From NCBI GenBank assembly GCA_934086485.1, contig CAKOIF010000002.1, positions 1-64,000 on the forward strand: 64,000 nucleotides of DNA, given 5' to 3'. The stretch comes from an uncultured Bacilli bacterium. GTDB lineage: Bacteria; Bacillota_I; Bacilli_A; RF39; UBA660. Positions within the stretch are counted from its first letter, which is position 1. Every line of letters starts with the position of its first letter. The position numbers were made by a program, and so were the translations under genes. Positions 62,267 to 64,000 of the stretch are shown piece by piece. The notes beneath the pieces are model-generated. The model was not told the origin of the DNA. It made no database searches and worked only from the letters and a program-made list of their open reading frames with translations.

Positions 62267-62292
62267 CAATATATAATGAAAGGAAGTAAAAA

Positions 62293-62886
62293 GTGCCAAG
62301 AAATATTGTAATATCTAAAGAAAATATTTTAAATGCTGGTTTTGATATAACTAGAAAATATGGTATAAGTAAGGTAAGTAATAGAGAACTTGCTAAATAT
62401 TTAAATTGTTCAATAAGACCTATATATTACCAATTTAAAAATTCAGATGAACTTTTTAATGAATTATGTAAGAAAATACATGATTATTTTTATTCATATA
62501 TCTTGAATAATTTAAATGATAAGATTCCTAAATATAAACAAGTAGGATTAAATTATATTAAATTTGCTAGGGAAGAAAAAAATTTTTATCAAGTATTATT
62601 TTTAAATAAAAATTGTAATTTAAATACTTTTAATCAAGATACAGATGCTAGTTTTAATATAGTTAAGGGATTTATTAAAACAAGTACAAATTTATCTTTG
62701 GAAGATATAAATGAATTTCATTTTAAGATGTGGACATTTTGTCATGGCCTTGCAACGCTTCTTGCAAATGATAAAATTAATTTAACAGATGAACAAATAA
62801 ATATTCTTATTTCACAAGAGTTTCAAGCACTTATGCTTCTTCGAGATAATCCAAATAACAAATATATTTTTAAGGAGGAAAGTTGA
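62293..62886 (+). CDS. TetR family transcriptional regulator
   Basis: 197 residues from GTG 62293 (AAAGGAAG). N-terminal HTH ENILNAGFDITRKYGISKVSNRELAKYLNCSIRPIYYQFKNSDEL (10-55), then a helical ligand-binding domain with WHG-like WTFCHGLATLL. Probably represses itself and the following ABC exporter; its stop overlaps the ATPase start. Confidence 0.93.
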   Translation: MPRNIVISKENILNAGFDITRKYGISKVSNRELAKYLNCSIRPIYYQFKNSDELFNELCKKIHDYFYSYILNNLNDKIPKYKQVGLNYIKFAREEKNFYQVLFLNKNCNLNTFNQDTDASFNIVKGFIKTSTNLSLEDINEFHFKMWTFCHGLATLLANDKINLTDEQINILISQEFQALMLLRDNPNNKYIFKEES

Positions 62887-63824
62887 TGGAAAATATAATT
62901 GAGGTAAAAGATTTAACTAAATCATATAAAAATAAAATTGCAGTTGATAACTTATCATTTAATGTTAAAAAAGGTGAAATTCTAGGACTTTTAGGTCCAA
63001 ATGGAAGTGGAAAGACCACAACAATAAATTCTATATTGTCACTATTAAACTTTGATAAAGGTTCAATAAAGATTTATGGTAAAGAAATGAATAATGATGC
63101 TTATGATATTAAAGAAAAAATTGGTGTTATTTTTCAAGAAGTTGCAGTATTCGAAGAACTTACTGTTTATGATAATATTGATTATTTCTGTGGCCTTTAT
63201 ATAACTGATAAAGACAAAAGAATGAAGTATATTGAGGATGCTATTAAATTAACAGGTCTTGAGAATTTTAAAAAGTTCTATCCAAAACAGTTATCTGGGG
63301 GATTACTTCGAAGGCTTAATATTGCCTGTGGTATTGCTCATAAACCAAGTATAATATTTCTTGATGAACCAACTGTAGCTGTTGATCCTCAAAGTCGAAA
63401 TAATATATTATCAGGTATAAAAAAATTATCTAATGATGGTGCAACAATTATATATACCACTCATTATATGGAAGAAGCAGAAAGCATTTGTGATAGAATT
63501 ATAATTCTTGATAATGGTAAAATTATTGCAAGTGGCACAACTGATGAATTAAAAAAATTATCTAATATCGAAGAAAAAATAACTGTAGAATTAGATAGTA
63601 TTTCTAATAATGATATAGATAAACTATCAAAATTCAAACAAATTAGAAACATTTCTTATAAAGATAATTTACTTGTAATTACTTATTCAAAAGGAACTGA
63701 TAATTTAGGTAAACTTACAAGTTTTATGAAAGAAAATAATATTTCATATAATAAAATATATTCTGAAAGACCTAGTTTAAATGATGTATTTTTAGAGCTT
63801 ACCGGAAAGGACTTAAGAGACTAA
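62886..63824 (+). CDS. ABC-2 type exporter ATPase
   Basis: 312 residues from ATG 62886 (AAGGAGG). Walker A GPNGSGKTT (about 39-47), signature LSGGLLRRLNIA, Walker B IIFLDEPTVAVDP and the C-terminal domain typical of drug or antibiotic exporters (DrrA/CcmA type). Coupled to TetR upstream and to the permease by a TAATG overlap. Confidence 0.95.
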   Translation: MENIIEVKDLTKSYKNKIAVDNLSFNVKKGEILGLLGPNGSGKTTTINSILSLLNFDKGSIKIYGKEMNNDAYDIKEKIGVIFQEVAVFEELTVYDNIDYFCGLYITDKDKRMKYIEDAIKLTGLENFKKFYPKQLSGGLLRRLNIACGIAHKPSIIFLDEPTVAVDPQSRNNILSGIKKLSNDGATIIYTTHYMEEAESICDRIIILDNGKIIASGTTDELKKLSNIEEKITVELDSISNNDIDKLSKFKQIRNISYKDNLLVITYSKGTDNLGKLTSFMKENNISYNKIYSERPSLNDVFLELTGKDLRD

Positions 63825-64000
63825 TGTTTGTGCATAACTTTAAATATAGTTTAAAAATATTATTTAAAAATAAAGGATTACTTTTCTGGACATTTATATT
63901 TCCCATATTATTAGGAACGCTTTTTAATTTAGCATTTTCAAATATAGAAAAAACTGAAACCTTTTCAAATATTAATGTTGCAATTACTCAAAATAATAAT
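63824..64000 (+). CDS. ABC-2 type permease, N-terminal part only
   Basis: 59 codons to the window end: MFVHNFKYSLKILFKNKG, then a membrane helix LLFWTFIFPILLGTLFNLAF, as in ABC2_membrane family permeases. Partner of the preceding ATPase; truncated by the window edge. Confidence 0.85.
   Translation, partial: MFVHNFKYSLKILFKNKGLLFWTFIFPILLGTLFNLAFSNIEKTETFSNINVAITQNNN

Noticed and set aside
1..64000. Mollicutes code with UGA as tryptophan
   Set aside because: Genes such as the M23 peptidase and several others end at TGA, tryptophan is TGG throughout, and the tRNA-Trp anticodon is CCA.
1..64000. CRISPR arrays
   Set aside because: No regularly spaced direct repeats of suitable length were found.

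Overview
The window is AT-rich DNA from a low-GC Bacillota, most likely an uncultured intestinal Bacilli lineage (Erysipelotrichia/RF39-like; placement is inference). It uses the standard code: genes end in TGA, and tryptophan is TGG read by a tRNA-Trp with anticodon CCA. Three spore-germination genes (gerQ, cwlD, cwlJ) suggest a spore former or a recent descendant of one.

Layout. 1-13 kb is housekeeping: the 3' end of a 5S rRNA, tsaE-tsaB-rimI-tsaD, tspO, tmRNA, rpsF-ssb-rpsR with an S6:S18-type leader hairpin, rplI-dnaB-(M23 peptidase)-walJ-rlmH, ung, a LemA-like protein, a MurJ/SpoVB-type flippase, a small metallo-beta-lactamase protein and gerQ. 13-21 kb is amino-acid catabolism: yitT, a polar amino-acid ABC importer (binding protein, permease, ATPase) and arcA-arcB-arcC-arcD. 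21-28 kb holds rplM-rpsI, a DUF3800 protein, a short RNA gene with a near-consensus promoter, cwlD, an Abi-family protein, an HtrA protease, RDD and PH-domain proteins and a LysM protein.

28.57-38.56 kb is an integrated element of 9,990 bp. It cuts an N-acetylmuramoyl-L-alanine amidase/LysM gene in two at a 9-bp core. Joining the two element ends gives an attP with perfect 12-bp inverted arms, and precise excision restores an in-frame 336-residue amidase. Cargo: TnpV, a large serine recombinase, a putative DNA-binding protein beside a perfect 15-bp-arm palindrome, a two-gene R-M system of BcgI architecture (nuclease-methylase fusion plus specificity subunit), a winged-helix protein behind a long hairpin attenuator, and a membrane protein/Bro-N/DUF6414 trio at the right end. 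No relaxase is present.

39-47.9 kb: an N-domain-less clpB under CIRCE control, cwlJ, a small membrane protein preceded on the minus strand by about 470 nt of highly structured non-coding sequence with its own promoter, tRNA-Trp, two InlB-repeat surface proteins (one with a zinc-protease motif), a DHH phosphoesterase split by a -1 frameshift at a slippery heptamer, and a pentapeptide-repeat protein.

47.9-60.4 kb is a type IV secretion-like locus: two short-TM, VirB2-like candidates, a VirB6/TrbL-like protein, a PrgI-family protein, VirB4 encoded by two genes, a cytosolic HExxH protein, a glucosaminidase-NlpC/P60 (VirB1-like) wall enzyme, an unknown anchored protein and a VirD4 coupling ATPase. 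No relaxase lies in the cluster and it sits among chromosomal genes, so a fixed protein-export role is worth testing. 60.4-64 kb: rhodanese, DedA/VTT protein, L,D-transpeptidase, and a TetR-ABC exporter operon cut by the window end.
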